A stretch of DNA of 64,000 bases, taken from the NCBI RefSeq assembly GCF_013340305.1, contig NZ_BLVP01000010.1, positions 1 through 64,000 of the forward strand, written 5' to 3'. The notes beneath the pieces were generated by a model. That model saw only the letters and a program-made list of their open reading frames with translations, did no database searches and was not told the DNA's origin. A program made the translations under genes and the position numbers. This stretch comes from Desulfovibrio psychrotolerans. Lineage in GTDB: Bacteria; Desulfobacterota; Desulfovibrionia; Desulfovibrionales; Desulfovibrionaceae. The stretch's first letter is position 1, and the number at the start of each line of letters is the position of its first letter. Below are positions 35,259-44,273 of this stretch, one piece after another.

Positions 35259-35897
35259 ATGTTGGACAAGGAAATCTTCATCAAGGTGTGCGGCATAACC
35301 AGCCAGCATGATGCGGACCTGTGCGTGGAGTTTGATGCGGACTTCATAGGCTTCATCTTTCACGCAAGCAGCCCGCGTTGTGTCACGGTGGAGCAGGTGC
35401 GCGCCATAGAAACGCCCACGCTCATGCGCACCGGCGTGTTCACGGACCAGAGCGTGGACGAGGTTAAGCGCATTATGCAGCACGCGCGCCTTAATCTGGC
35501 GCAGTTGCACGGCGACCAGGACCCGGAGTTCTGCAAGGCGCTGGGCAGGACAAGGGTGATGAAGGTTTTCTGGCCGTCACGCTACGCCACGCGGCAGGAA
35601 CTGGAGGCGGATATGGAGCGGTTTGCTCCCTACTCCCGCTTTTACCTGTTCGACGCGGGCAGCGGGGGCGGCGGGCATGGCACCGAACAGGACTGGTCCT
35701 TCCTTGCCGGACTGCGCGGCATAAAGACGTGGTTCATCGCCGGAGGGCTTGGGCCGCACAATCTGAAGCAGGCCATTATGGGCTGCAATCCGTGCGGGCT
35801 GGACCTTAACTCCGGCGTGGAGAGTGCGCCCGGCGTGAAAAGCGCGGAAAAACTCAAGGCCGTGTTCGACATGGTGCACGGGCCGCTGGTGCCGTAA
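35259..35897 (+). CDS. trpF: Phosphoribosylanthranilate isomerase
   Basis: 212 residues. It has the N-terminal IKVCGITSQHDADL (catalytic Cys), FIGFIFHASSPR, QLHGDQDPEFC, FLFDAGSGGGGHG-like LFDAGSGGGGHG, FIAGGLGPHN and DLNSGVESAPGVKS. It carries out the Amadori rearrangement of PRA. AAGGAG precedes the ATG. It is a separate gene from trpC, not fused. Confidence 0.95.
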   Translation: MLDKEIFIKVCGITSQHDADLCVEFDADFIGFIFHASSPRCVTVEQVRAIETPTLMRTGVFTDQSVDEVKRIMQHARLNLAQLHGDQDPEFCKALGRTRVMKVFWPSRYATRQELEADMERFAPYSRFYLFDAGSGGGGHGTEQDWSFLAGLRGIKTWFIAGGLGPHNLKQAIMGCNPCGLDLNSGVESAPGVKSAEKLKAVFDMVHGPLVP

Positions 35898-35963
35898 CCG
35901 GCGCGGACCCGGTGCTGCCGTGCGATGCGGCGGACAATCTATACTGTAGCGGACAGGTGAGTC

Positions 35964-37151
35964 ATGAAAAAAGGATACTTCGGCGACTTTGGCGGCCAGT
36001 TTGTGGCGGAATTGCTTATTCCCCCGCTGCGCGAACTGGAGCACGCCTACGAAACCATTGTGCGTTCGCAGGGGTTTCAGGATGAATTCAACGCCCTGCT
36101 CAAGGATTACGTGGGACGCAAAAGTCCCCTTACCCTGTGCCCCACGCTTTCCCGGGAACTGGGGTTCAACCTCTGGCTCAAGCGTGAGGACCTGAACCAC
36201 ACCGGCTCCCACAAGATTAACAACACCCTCGGTCAGGCCCTGCTGACCAAATATATGGGCAAACCCGCCCTGCTTACGGAAACAGGCGCAGGCATGAACG
36301 GCGTGGCCACCGCCACGGCGGCCCGTGCGCTGGATCTTGAGTGTATTGTGTTCATGGGAGCCACGGACGTGGCGCGCCAGTCGCACAACGTGCGCAGAAT
36401 GCAGTTGCTCGGTGCGCGGCTGGTTCCGGTGGAGAGCGGCACCAAGACCCTTAAGGACGCCATTAACGAGGCGCTGCGCTTCTGGATAGCAGAGCAGCGG
36501 ACCCACCACTATTGCTTCGGTACGGCGGCGGGGCCGCACCCCTTTCCCACGCTGGTGCGCGAGTTTCAGGCCGTGGTGGGGCGTGAGGCGCGAGAGCAGA
36601 TTCTGGAAAAGACGGGAGAGCTTCCCTACGCCGTGGTTGCCTGCGTGGGGGGCGGTTCCAACGCCATAGGGGCGTTTCACGCCTTTGTGCCCGATGCGGC
36701 GGTGCGTCTTGTGGGCGTGGAGGCGGCGGGTACAGGCGAGCCGGAGTGCCATAATTCGGCCCCGCTCAATCTGGGCAGCCCCGGCGTGCTGCACGGGCAG
36801 ATGACCATGCTGCTGCAGGATGAAGACGGCCAGATACTGCCATCGCACTCGGTGGCTGCAGGGCTGGATTATCCCGGCGTAGGGCCGGAACATGCCCACC
36901 TGCACGCCAGTGGGCGCGCCGAATATGGTACCGTGAACGATGCGCAGGCCCTTGCCGCCTTTATGAAGCTGACCCGTTCGGAGGGCATAATGCCCGCTCT
37001 GGAAAGCGCGCACGCCGTGGCGTGGGTGCTGGAAAACCGGGAGAGCATTCCGCGCGGGGCCAACGTCATCGTGAACCTTTCCGGGCGCGGCGACAAGGAT
37101 ATGGATATCATTGAGCAGAATATCGGCCACAGTTTTGCCGAACTGGGATAG
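35964..37151 (+). CDS. trpB: Tryptophan synthase beta chain
   Basis: 395 residues, PLP enzyme. The Schiff-base lysine lies in HTGSHKINNTLGQ, ETGAGMNGVATATA follows, the PLP-phosphate loop is CVGGGSNAIG, and the monovalent cation/substrate region reads SVAAGLDYPGVGPEHA. It joins indole and serine to tryptophan in complex with TrpA. It is of normal TrpB1 length, so it partners the adjacent trpA. Confidence 0.97.
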   Translation: MKKGYFGDFGGQFVAELLIPPLRELEHAYETIVRSQGFQDEFNALLKDYVGRKSPLTLCPTLSRELGFNLWLKREDLNHTGSHKINNTLGQALLTKYMGKPALLTETGAGMNGVATATAARALDLECIVFMGATDVARQSHNVRRMQLLGARLVPVESGTKTLKDAINEALRFWIAEQRTHHYCFGTAAGPHPFPTLVREFQAVVGREAREQILEKTGELPYAVVACVGGGSNAIGAFHAFVPDAAVRLVGVEAAGTGEPECHNSAPLNLGSPGVLHGQMTMLLQDEDGQILPSHSVAAGLDYPGVGPEHAHLHASGRAEYGTVNDAQALAAFMKLTRSEGIMPALESAHAVAWVLENRESIPRGANVIVNLSGRGDKDMDIIEQNIGHSFAELG

Positions 37152-37160
37152 GGGGCAGGC

Positions 37161-37928
37161 ATGAAGACTTCACGACTGACGGAACGGATTCGCAGGGCCA
37201 ACAAGGCGGGCCGCAAGGCGCTCATCCCCTTCCTTCCCGGCGGGTTTCCGGACCGGGAAAGCTTCTGGAAGCATCTGGAGGCGCTGGATGCGGGCGGGGC
37301 GGACATCATAGAGGTGGGCGTGCCTTTTTCCGATCCCTGCGCCGACGGGCCGGTGGTGGAACAGGCATCCATACAGGCATTGGAAAACGGTGCTTCCCTG
37401 CGCTGGCTGCTGCAAGGGCTTGCCGCCCGTGCAGGGCGTTTTCAGGCCGAACTGGTGCTTATGGGCTACCTGAATCCCTTCTTGCAGTACGGGTTCGGGC
37501 GGCTGGCGGAAGATGCGCAGGCAGCGGGTGTTTCCGGGTTCATCATCCCTGACCTGCCGCTGGATGAAGACGCTCCCTACCGCACGGTGCTGCAGGAGCG
37601 GGGCATGGCCCTTGTGCCGCTGGTGGGGCTGAATACGGATGAGGAACGCATGCGCGCCTATGCGCAGGTGGCCATGGGATATGTGTATGTGGTTTCCGTG
37701 CTGGGCACCACGGGGGCGCGGGAGAGTTTTCCCGCAGAACTCGCGCAGGCACTGGCCCGTGCGCGGAAGGCGTTTGACCTGCCTGTCGCGCTGGGGTTCG
37801 GCATACGGGAACCGGCGCAGCTGCAGATTTTTGGTGACAGCATAGATGCGGTTATCTTCGGCAGTGCGCTTATCACTCATATACGCCAGACAGGGGATAC
37901 CGCAGGGTTCATGGCCCGCTGGGCCTAG
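37161..37928 (+). CDS. trpA: Tryptophan synthase alpha chain
   Basis: 255 residues. IIEVGVPFSDPCADGPVVEQA carries the catalytic Glu and Asp; GFIIPDLPLDE and VALGFGIREPAQ (phosphate end) follow. It releases indole into the TrpB tunnel. Last gene of the supra-operon, 9 nt after trpB, with a terminator 21 nt downstream. Confidence 0.96.
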   Translation: MKTSRLTERIRRANKAGRKALIPFLPGGFPDRESFWKHLEALDAGGADIIEVGVPFSDPCADGPVVEQASIQALENGASLRWLLQGLAARAGRFQAELVLMGYLNPFLQYGFGRLAEDAQAAGVSGFIIPDLPLDEDAPYRTVLQERGMALVPLVGLNTDEERMRAYAQVAMGYVYVVSVLGTTGARESFPAELAQALARARKAFDLPVALGFGIREPAQLQIFGDSIDAVIFGSALITHIRQTGDTAGFMARWA

Positions 37929-37949
37929 GCTGCGCTGTTCTGCAATACG

Positions 37950-37982
37950 GGCCGGAACTACGCAGGGGTTCCGGCCTTTTTC
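37950..37982 (+). terminator. Terminator at the end of the trp operon
   Basis: The 9-bp stem GGCCGGAAC / GTTCCGGCC (37950-37958, 37968-37976) is followed by TTTTT. It closes the operon begun at 25049. Confidence 0.9.
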
Positions 37983-38066
37983 TTGTGGCGGGGGCCGCCG
38001 GCAGGTGTTGGCAGAGGCGGCTTACAACCCCTTCCCACGGTTGAATAATTCGGCTATCGTCGTGCC

Positions 38067-40388
38067 ATGCCAGACATGCTACGCCGTAAGTTCGTCATTC
38101 AGGGACAGGTGCAGGGCGTGGGGTTTCGCCCCTTCGTCTATCGCATTGCGCTGGACAACGGCGTGACGGGCACGGTGAGCAACACCTCCGAGGGAGTGTT
38201 CATTGAGGCGCAGGGAGTGCCGGACGCCGTGGAAAGGTTCGGGCGTGACCTGCACGACAAACTGCCCCCGCTGGCGCAGGTGGTGAGCCGCACGGAACAC
38301 GACTTGCCTGCCGTGGACGGGGAAGAGACGTTTGTCATTGTTGCCAGCACGGGCGGAAGCGGCAACACGGTGCTCATAAGCGCGGACGTGGCCACCTGTG
38401 CCGACTGCCTTTCGGACATGGCCGACCCTGCCAATCCGCGCTACCTGTATCCCTTTACCAACTGCACCAACTGCGGCCCCCGGTATACCATTACCCGTGC
38501 CATTCCCTACGACCGGTCGCAGACCTCCATGGCGTGCTTTCCCCTGTGCGCTTCCTGCCGCGCGGAGTACGAAAATCCGCTGGACCGCCGGTTTCACGCG
38601 CAGCCCAATGCCTGCCCTGTGTGCGGACCGCAGGTGTGGCTGACCACGGCAGACGGGGCTGAGGTGTGCCGCCATACGGAAGCCGTGCGCCAGACCGCCA
38701 AGGCACTGAGCAAGGGTGCCCTTGCCGCCATTAAGGGACTGGGCGGCTTTCACCTTGCCTGCGATGCCACAAGCGAGGCGGCGGTAACCGCCCTGCGCAC
38801 CCGGAAAAACCGCTGGGGCAAACCCCTTGCCGTGATGGTGCCGGATGTGGAGACCGCGCGGCAACTGGCCACGGTGACAGAGGCGGAAGCCGCGACGATG
38901 CAGGGGCGCGAACGGCCCATAGTGCTGTGCCGCGCGCTGGAGAATACCCCCCTTGCGGCGCAGGTTATGCCGGATACGCACCATGTGGGCATTATGCTGC
39001 CCTACACGCCGCTGCACCATGTGCTGTTCGGTTTTCTGAGGGAGTTTTCCTCCGGGCAGGTGCCTGCGCTGGTCATGACCTCCGGCAACATGAGCAGCGA
39101 GCCCATTGCGCTGGGCAACCGCGAGGCGTTGCGGCGGCTGGCGGGCATTGCCGATATCTTTCTGCTGCACAACCGCGATATTCTTATCCGCACCGATGAT
39201 TCCGTGCTCCGCGTGCATCCCGGTACGCGGGAGCGCCAGTTTTTCCGCCGTGCGCGCGGGTTCACACCCGCTCCGGTGTTTCTGGAGGGAGAAGGCCCCT
39301 GTGTGCTCGGCGCGGGGCCGGAACTGAAGAACACCCTGTGCTACACGCGCGGCGCGCAGGCCTTTGTATCGCAGCACATAGGCGACATGCAGAATCTGGA
39401 AACGTACGGATTTTATCAGGAGATTGCGGAGCATATGGCGGCGGTGCTGCAGGTGCGGCCACAGGCCGTGGTGCGCGACCTGCACCCGGACTATCTTTCC
39501 ACCCGGTTCGCGGAGGAATACGGACAGCGGCACGGGGTGCCTGTGCTGACACTGCAGCATCATTACGCGCACATTCACAGCGTGCTGGCGGAAAACAGGT
39601 ACGAAGGTCCGGCTCTGGGGCTTGCGCTGGACGGCACCGGATACGGAGAAGACGGCACCATCTGGGGCGGGGAACTGCTCTATGTGGATACCGTGGAGCT
39701 GGAACACGAGCGCGTGGGGCAGCTTGCGCTTATGCCGTTGCCGGGGGGCGAGGCCGCCATCCGCGAGCCGTGGCGCATAGCGCAGGGACTGCTTTGGAAT
39801 CTGGGCGTGCACGAACCGGATACGCGGCAATGGACGTGGTGGGAGTCTTTCGCGCAGGCGGCATCGTTTCTGCCGCAGGTGCTGGAGCGGCGCATAAACA
39901 CGCCCATGACCTCATCCTGCGGGCGGCTGTTTGACGCGGTGGCCGCCATGCTGGGCGTGTGCCACACGGTGACGTATGAAGGGCAGGCCGCCATCATGCT
40001 GGAAAAGATTCAGGATTTTTCCGTGACGGAAGGGTACGGCTGCCCCGTGCTCACCGATGTTCAGCCCGCCGTGCTGGATACACACACCCTGTTCATGCAG
40101 GCCTATCTGGACTGGTGCATGGAAGTGCCGGCATCCGTCATTGCCCGCAGGTTTCATCTGGGCCTGATACGCGGCGCGGCGGACCTTGCGGCCATGGCGG
40201 CGGAGGTGCTGGGAATACACTCAGTGGGGCTTTCCGGCGGGGTGATGCAGAACCGGACCGTGAGCATTGAACTGCCGGAGGCATTGCGCGTCCGTGGCCT
40301 TACTCCGCTGGTGCACGGGCATCTGCCGCCCAACGATGGCTGCATATCGCTTGGACAGGCCGCATGGGGCCGGAAGATGCTGCTGTAG
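38067..40388 (+). CDS. hypF: [NiFe]-hydrogenase maturation carbamoyltransferase HypF
   Basis: 773 residues. An N-terminal acylphosphatase domain (QGQVQGVGFRPFVYR) is followed by two HypF zinc fingers (CADCLSDM...CTNCGPRY, CFPLCASCRAEY...CPVCGP), a YrdC-like domain (GLGGFHLACDATSE, KPLAVMV, MTSGNMSSEPI) and the C-terminal Kae1-like carbamoyltransferase (LQHHYAHIHSVLAE, ALDGTGYGEDG, LSGGVMQNR). It makes the thiocarbamoyl group on HypE for hydrogenase cyanide ligands, fitting a hydrogen-metabolising sulfate reducer. No other hyp gene is in the window. ATG 38067 has a weak Shine-Dalgarno; ATG 38076 is possible. Confidence 0.95.
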   Translation: MPDMLRRKFVIQGQVQGVGFRPFVYRIALDNGVTGTVSNTSEGVFIEAQGVPDAVERFGRDLHDKLPPLAQVVSRTEHDLPAVDGEETFVIVASTGGSGNTVLISADVATCADCLSDMADPANPRYLYPFTNCTNCGPRYTITRAIPYDRSQTSMACFPLCASCRAEYENPLDRRFHAQPNACPVCGPQVWLTTADGAEVCRHTEAVRQTAKALSKGALAAIKGLGGFHLACDATSEAAVTALRTRKNRWGKPLAVMVPDVETARQLATVTEAEAATMQGRERPIVLCRALENTPLAAQVMPDTHHVGIMLPYTPLHHVLFGFLREFSSGQVPALVMTSGNMSSEPIALGNREALRRLAGIADIFLLHNRDILIRTDDSVLRVHPGTRERQFFRRARGFTPAPVFLEGEGPCVLGAGPELKNTLCYTRGAQAFVSQHIGDMQNLETYGFYQEIAEHMAAVLQVRPQAVVRDLHPDYLSTRFAEEYGQRHGVPVLTLQHHYAHIHSVLAENRYEGPALGLALDGTGYGEDGTIWGGELLYVDTVELEHERVGQLALMPLPGGEAAIREPWRIAQGLLWNLGVHEPDTRQWTWWESFAQAASFLPQVLERRINTPMTSSCGRLFDAVAAMLGVCHTVTYEGQAAIMLEKIQDFSVTEGYGCPVLTDVQPAVLDTHTLFMQAYLDWCMEVPASVIARRFHLGLIRGAADLAAMAAEVLGIHSVGLSGGVMQNRTVSIELPEALRVRGLTPLVHGHLPPNDGCISLGQAAWGRKMLL

Positions 40389-40397
40389 GAGGACCAT

Positions 40398-41750
40398 ATG
40401 GATTTCACTGATGAAGATACTCGTTCATGGAAGCAACATTATCCAACGTATGGATATAAGAGAAGGGATATTGTTGTCGAAGAATATAAGCTTGCTGCGG
40501 CGCTGCTTGAGGTTGAGGAGAAGGTTTTTGCTGGAGTGTCGAGTTTTGTATCGTTTCTTGGCGCAGTTATGGCGTATGTTTTTGTAGGCGGTGGCTTGAG
40601 TGCTATCGTTACTCTTTCTGATCGTAATAGAATTTTGTTTTTTTCTTCTGTTTTGTATGTGGCTTTGATTTTAATTTTTTCTGCAATGATTTCATACTTT
40701 GCTTATAGACAGAAAATTTCTGTTTTTTCTGCTAGAAAGGTTGTTATTCTTAGAGAGATTCTCGGAATGGATTATGGGGCATTGCAGTTGGTTTTACATA
40801 GGGGGCGTCATGATGGTGCAAGTAAGCCGTTTTCTATAAAAATTTTTAATGGATGGATTTCTTCCGCTGCGTATCCTTTTTATGTTTCTTCTGCCCTGTT
40901 GGCTTGTTCTTTGATGATTTTTGTTGATAGAATTGCAAGAGAAGTCCAATTTGAATTAACAGACTTTCAATATGGCATTATTGTTTTTGCTGCTTCTTTT
41001 ATTCCTGTAATTATAGTAGGTTTAGTTTACAGAATTTCTCTTTTTGATGTTCATGAAAGAATGTTGCTTTTGGTTGGGCGTTTTTTGGCATGGATTTTAA
41101 GAGTGAAAATGGTTGATGATATAGAATATGTAATATATAGAAGCAGGCTGTCAGGGTATGAAGTTGAGCGGCTAAAAGTCAAATCAGAAGATTTTTTTAA
41201 AATATTAGTCAATATTGAAGATAAAAGCTACTATCGACATGGCGGTGTAAGTTTTCGTGGTATTGTTAGAGCTTTGCTTCATATTTTATTAAGAAAAAAA
41301 CGTGTTGGTGGGTCTACCATAACGCAACAGCTGGCAAGGTCATTGTTCATTATTGATCAAAAAAAGGTCTATAGAAGGAAAACTGTTGAAATAATACTGG
41401 CGTTTTGGGTTAATTCTATTCTTAGTAAGCGCGAGCAATTAGAGATGTATATTGGCTCGGTGAGATTTGAGCATGGCGTTTATGGTGTTATTCCAGCGAT
41501 GAAGTATTTCTTTGGAGATATTGTTGTTAAGCCATCAGAAGCACAGGTTTTTTTCTTGATAGAAAGGGTGTCTAATATTAATTCAAAGGTTTTGCTAAAT
41601 AAGATACTCCAGCAGTGTAGAGCCTTGGTAGCTGACGGGGTGATTTCCAAAGAGGTTGTTTGTGAAATTGGAGACGTATATCATGATGCAGTACAGCGAA
41701 AGGTTGTTAAGGGTGACGATTTTTTGAAAGAAAGATTTATCTTCCAGTAG
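40398..41750 (+). CDS. GT51 peptidoglycan transglycosylase domain protein with four N-terminal TM helices, AT-rich
   Basis: 450 residues. The C-terminal half carries GT51 motifs: NIEDKSYYRHGGVSFRG (catalytic Glu, about 270), GGSTITQQLARSLF, RRKTVEIILAFWVNSILSKREQLEMYIG and a GVIPAMKYFFG region. There is no penicillin-binding transpeptidase domain. The N-terminal half has hydrophobic segments near residues 45-70, 75-100, 155-175 and 190-215, unlike the single anchor of MtgA or class A PBPs. Base and codon use are strikingly AT-rich (some 60-nt lines below 30% GC) against GC-rich neighbours, indicating horizontal gain. AGGAGG directly follows the hypF stop, so it may be read from the hypF transcript. 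Confidence 0.85.
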   Translation: MDFTDEDTRSWKQHYPTYGYKRRDIVVEEYKLAAALLEVEEKVFAGVSSFVSFLGAVMAYVFVGGGLSAIVTLSDRNRILFFSSVLYVALILIFSAMISYFAYRQKISVFSARKVVILREILGMDYGALQLVLHRGRHDGASKPFSIKIFNGWISSAAYPFYVSSALLACSLMIFVDRIAREVQFELTDFQYGIIVFAASFIPVIIVGLVYRISLFDVHERMLLLVGRFLAWILRVKMVDDIEYVIYRSRLSGYEVERLKVKSEDFFKILVNIEDKSYYRHGGVSFRGIVRALLHILLRKKRVGGSTITQQLARSLFIIDQKKVYRRKTVEIILAFWVNSILSKREQLEMYIGSVRFEHGVYGVIPAMKYFFGDIVVKPSEAQVFFLIERVSNINSKVLLNKILQQCRALVADGVISKEVVCEIGDVYHDAVQRKVVKGDDFLKERFIFQ

Positions 41751-41756
41751 AATAGT

Positions 41757-42593
41757 CTATCTTTGGCACACGCCGCAGAAGACGGTGGTCCGGCCGGCGA
41801 CTTTAGAGGTGAAAAGGGGGATGCCGCACTCCCGGCATGGTTCACCGCTTCTTCCGTAGACCAGAAAATTGTTCTGGAATGCTCCGGCATCGCCGTGGGC
41901 ATCCCGGTAGTCCCGGATGGACGAACCGCATTCGCGGATGGCCTGCTGCAGCACAGCCTGCATGACCCCGTGCAGGGTGCGCAGTTGCTTCTCCGGTATG
42001 CTGTTGCAGGGAGCATCCGGCCTTATGCGGGCGCGGAAGAGCGACTCGTCCGCATAGATGTTGCCTATGCCCGCAATGACGGTCTGGTCCAGCAGGGCTG
42101 CCTTGATGCGGGTGCGGCGGTGGCGCAGCCGTTCCACAAAGGCCTGCTGCCCTGTTTCCAGCGGTTCAGGCCCCAGCGTTTGCCAGAAATCCCACTCCTT
42201 GAAATCCGCCTGCGCCAGTGCGCGGCAGTATCCGAACTTGCGGGCATCGTCAAAGAAGAGGCGGCGGCCGTCCGAGAGGTCGAAAATGAGCCGTGTGTGC
42301 GCGGCGGGCGGCGTATTTTGCGGGTAGACAAACAGGCGGCCTGTCATTTTGAGATGGAAGGCGATGTGGGTGGGACCGGGGGAACCTTCTTCGGCTGCGG
42401 CCATATCCATGAGCAGCAGCTTGCCCCGTCGGTGCACGCGCCGCACGGTGCAGCCCGCTGTTTTATGCGTAAGCAGGGCGCGGGTGCCATGCACGGTGGA
42501 GGCATTAAAGACATGCACGGCGGTGATGGTGCGGCCTTCCACTTGCGGGGCAAGCCCGCGTGCTATGGTTTCCACTTCCGGCAGTTCAGGCAT
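41757..42593 (-). CDS. mutM: Formamidopyrimidine-DNA glycosylase
   Basis: 278 residues. Fpg excises 8-oxoguanine and FaPy lesions. The N-terminal PELPEVETI provides Pro2/Glu3, RRGK provides the beta-lyase lysine, GIGNIYADE and the zinc finger CRECGIPL...VFCGVCQR close the protein. It is the likely last gene of paaK-chaN-mutM on the minus strand. It is convergent with the transglycosylase gene, with 6 nt between stop codons. Confidence 0.96.
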   Translation of the reverse strand: MPELPEVETIARGLAPQVEGRTITAVHVFNASTVHGTRALLTHKTAGCTVRRVHRRGKLLLMDMAAAEEGSPGPTHIAFHLKMTGRLFVYPQNTPPAAHTRLIFDLSDGRRLFFDDARKFGYCRALAQADFKEWDFWQTLGPEPLETGQQAFVERLRHRRTRIKAALLDQTVIAGIGNIYADESLFRARIRPDAPCNSIPEKQLRTLHGVMQAVLQQAIRECGSSIRDYRDAHGDAGAFQNNFLVYGRSGEPCRECGIPLFTSKVAGRTTVFCGVCQR

Positions 42594-42687
42594 GGGAATC
42601 CTCAGGGGGTATTGTTCCGGGCGGCTTTGCTCTGTCCATGAACGGGCAGCGCATGGGAAACGGGTATCGGTTATTGGGCTGATGGCT

Positions 42688-42783
42688 GATCGGTTATTGG
42701 GTCGGATATTTGGTCGGATACTTGGTCGAATACCTGTTCGGCTACCTAGCCAGATACTTGGTCAGATACTTAGTCGGAGACTT
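42688..42783. repeat. Degenerate 12-bp tandem array, 8 units
   Basis: Exact 12-bp periodicity: GATCGGTTATTG, GGTCGGATATTT, GGTCGGATACTT, GGTCGAATACCT, GTTCGGCTACCT, AGCCAGATACTT, GGTCAGATACTT, AGTCGGAGACTT. The last units run across the stop codon of the ChaN-PDZ gene (42770-42772). Confidence 0.85.
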
Positions 42784-44269
42784 GGCCGCTTGTTTGATCC
42801 TTGCCCGGGTCTTTGCCCGAGTCCTTATCCTTATCCGAGCCACTATCCGGCGCACTGTCCGGGCCATTGCCCGGGCCATTGTCCGTGCCTGCATCCTGAC
42901 CGATTTCCTGTCTGGAAGGCATGGACACCGAGAGGGTAAGCCGGGCCTCTCCCCGGCGTATGTCAAAAACCAGCGGGGCATTGGACTTGGCGGCCTCTGC
43001 ACCTGCACGGTGCAGTACCCACATGGAATCCGTGGGCGTACCGTTTACGGAGAGAATGACATCGCCTGCCGCAAAACCGGCCTGTTCCGCGCGGGAACCG
43101 GGATTGACGGATTCTACCAGCGCCCCTTCCTCTGTCTGCACCAGCGTGAAACCCATGCGGCTTTTGTGGGCGAGGCGGCAGAAAAACCGCATGTCCGCTT
43201 CCTGCGGGTCAACAGGCTCGGTGCCGCGCCACGGGGAGAGCATGAGCACGGTGGATTCGGGCCGCAGGGTACGTATGCGGTGCGCCAGCCCCCATCCGAA
43301 CTCCACATGCCCCGCGCCGATAAGCACCACCACAGGCGCGTTACGCGATTCATGCGCGGCAATGGCCTGCTCTGCCATGGCTGTATCCCAGAGAGATTGC
43401 ACGAGGAAGAAGCGCTCCATGCTGCCTGCCAGCCTGTCCGGCTGTGCCGCAGCGTTTGCCTGTGTGCCAGAGTCTGCCTGTGGCCCTGAGTCTGTCTGTG
43501 CGCCGGTGTCCGGCTGTACGCCTGCATCCGGCTGTACGTCTGCGTCGGGCTGTGCATCGGTAGCCGACGGGGAGGGTACGTCCTGCCGGGTGGCGTTGCG
43601 CATGGTCCGCATGGCCTTGTGCGCGTTCACCATGTCTTGCAGGGCCTCGCGCTGCGCATCGGAGGCCGGGATGATGCGTTCCGGCAGCAGGGCGCGTTCC
43701 TCGTCCGACAGGCTGGAAACACCGCCCCGGCTTACCTTGCGCACGATGCGCTGCGGCACATTGAGGGCGTGGAGGGGCAGGCGGTGCGCGTATACGGTTT
43801 CAAGCACCGGACGGTACAGGTCGAAGGGGTAGCCCCATTCCTTTTTCCAGTCCACGGCATCGGCAAAGTCCGCAAGGGGTACGGTGCCGTTGTTCACGGC
43901 GTCCAGCGCGGGCTGCCTGTCTGTGGAGAGCATCTCCAGCCCCACGGCGGGGCGCATGCCCGATTCGGCAAGGACCTGCAGGAGGCGCGACTGGATAAGA
44001 TGGTCGCAGGGCACGGTGTGGCCTTCGCCCAGAAGGATGAAGTCTGCCTGCCGGGCACGCCGGAGAAAATCGTCAAGGCTGGCGGGGCTGGCATCGTGCA
44101 GAAGCAGGGAGCCTTCTGCCATGTCCGCGGGCATGTCTGCGGGCATGTCTGCCGTAACGGGCGGCAGGGAGGAAACGGGCGGCTGCGGCCTGTGCGCGCA
44201 GCCGCCCAGAAGGGTCATGCAGACAAGGATGCAGAGCATCCCCGTTATGTGTCTGCGGTTTATTGCCAT
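42770..44269 (-). CDS. ChaN-like lipoprotein with C-terminal PDZ domain
   Basis: 499 residues. A lipobox (LLGGCAH, Cys24) predicts outer-membrane or periplasmic anchoring. A ChaN/PhuW-type domain follows (DFILLGEGHTVPCDHL near 75-90, VGLEMLSTDRQPAL, VVVLIGAGHVEFGWGLAHRI near 310-330), a family linked to haem binding. A PDZ domain (about 370-450: ALVESVNPGSRAEQAGFAAGDVILSVNG) follows it. Tandem-expanded linkers are present: MPADMPADM near 41-50, a QPDADV/QPDAGV type 6-residue repeat near 240-275, and a Gly/Asp/Lys tail. It lies 4 nt after the PaaK-like gene. ChaN plus PDZ suggests a protease adaptor or binding role; function is unproven. Confidence 0.85.
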   Translation of the reverse strand: MAINRRHITGMLCILVCMTLLGGCAHRPQPPVSSLPPVTADMPADMPADMAEGSLLLHDASPASLDDFLRRARQADFILLGEGHTVPCDHLIQSRLLQVLAESGMRPAVGLEMLSTDRQPALDAVNNGTVPLADFADAVDWKKEWGYPFDLYRPVLETVYAHRLPLHALNVPQRIVRKVSRGGVSSLSDEERALLPERIIPASDAQREALQDMVNAHKAMRTMRNATRQDVPSPSATDAQPDADVQPDAGVQPDTGAQTDSGPQADSGTQANAAAQPDRLAGSMERFFLVQSLWDTAMAEQAIAAHESRNAPVVVLIGAGHVEFGWGLAHRIRTLRPESTVLMLSPWRGTEPVDPQEADMRFFCRLAHKSRMGFTLVQTEEGALVESVNPGSRAEQAGFAAGDVILSVNGTPTDSMWVLHRAGAEAAKSNAPLVFDIRRGEARLTLSVSMPSRQEIGQDAGTDNGPGNGPDSAPDSGSDKDKDSGKDPGKDQTSGQVSD

Positions 44270-44273
44270 GGGG

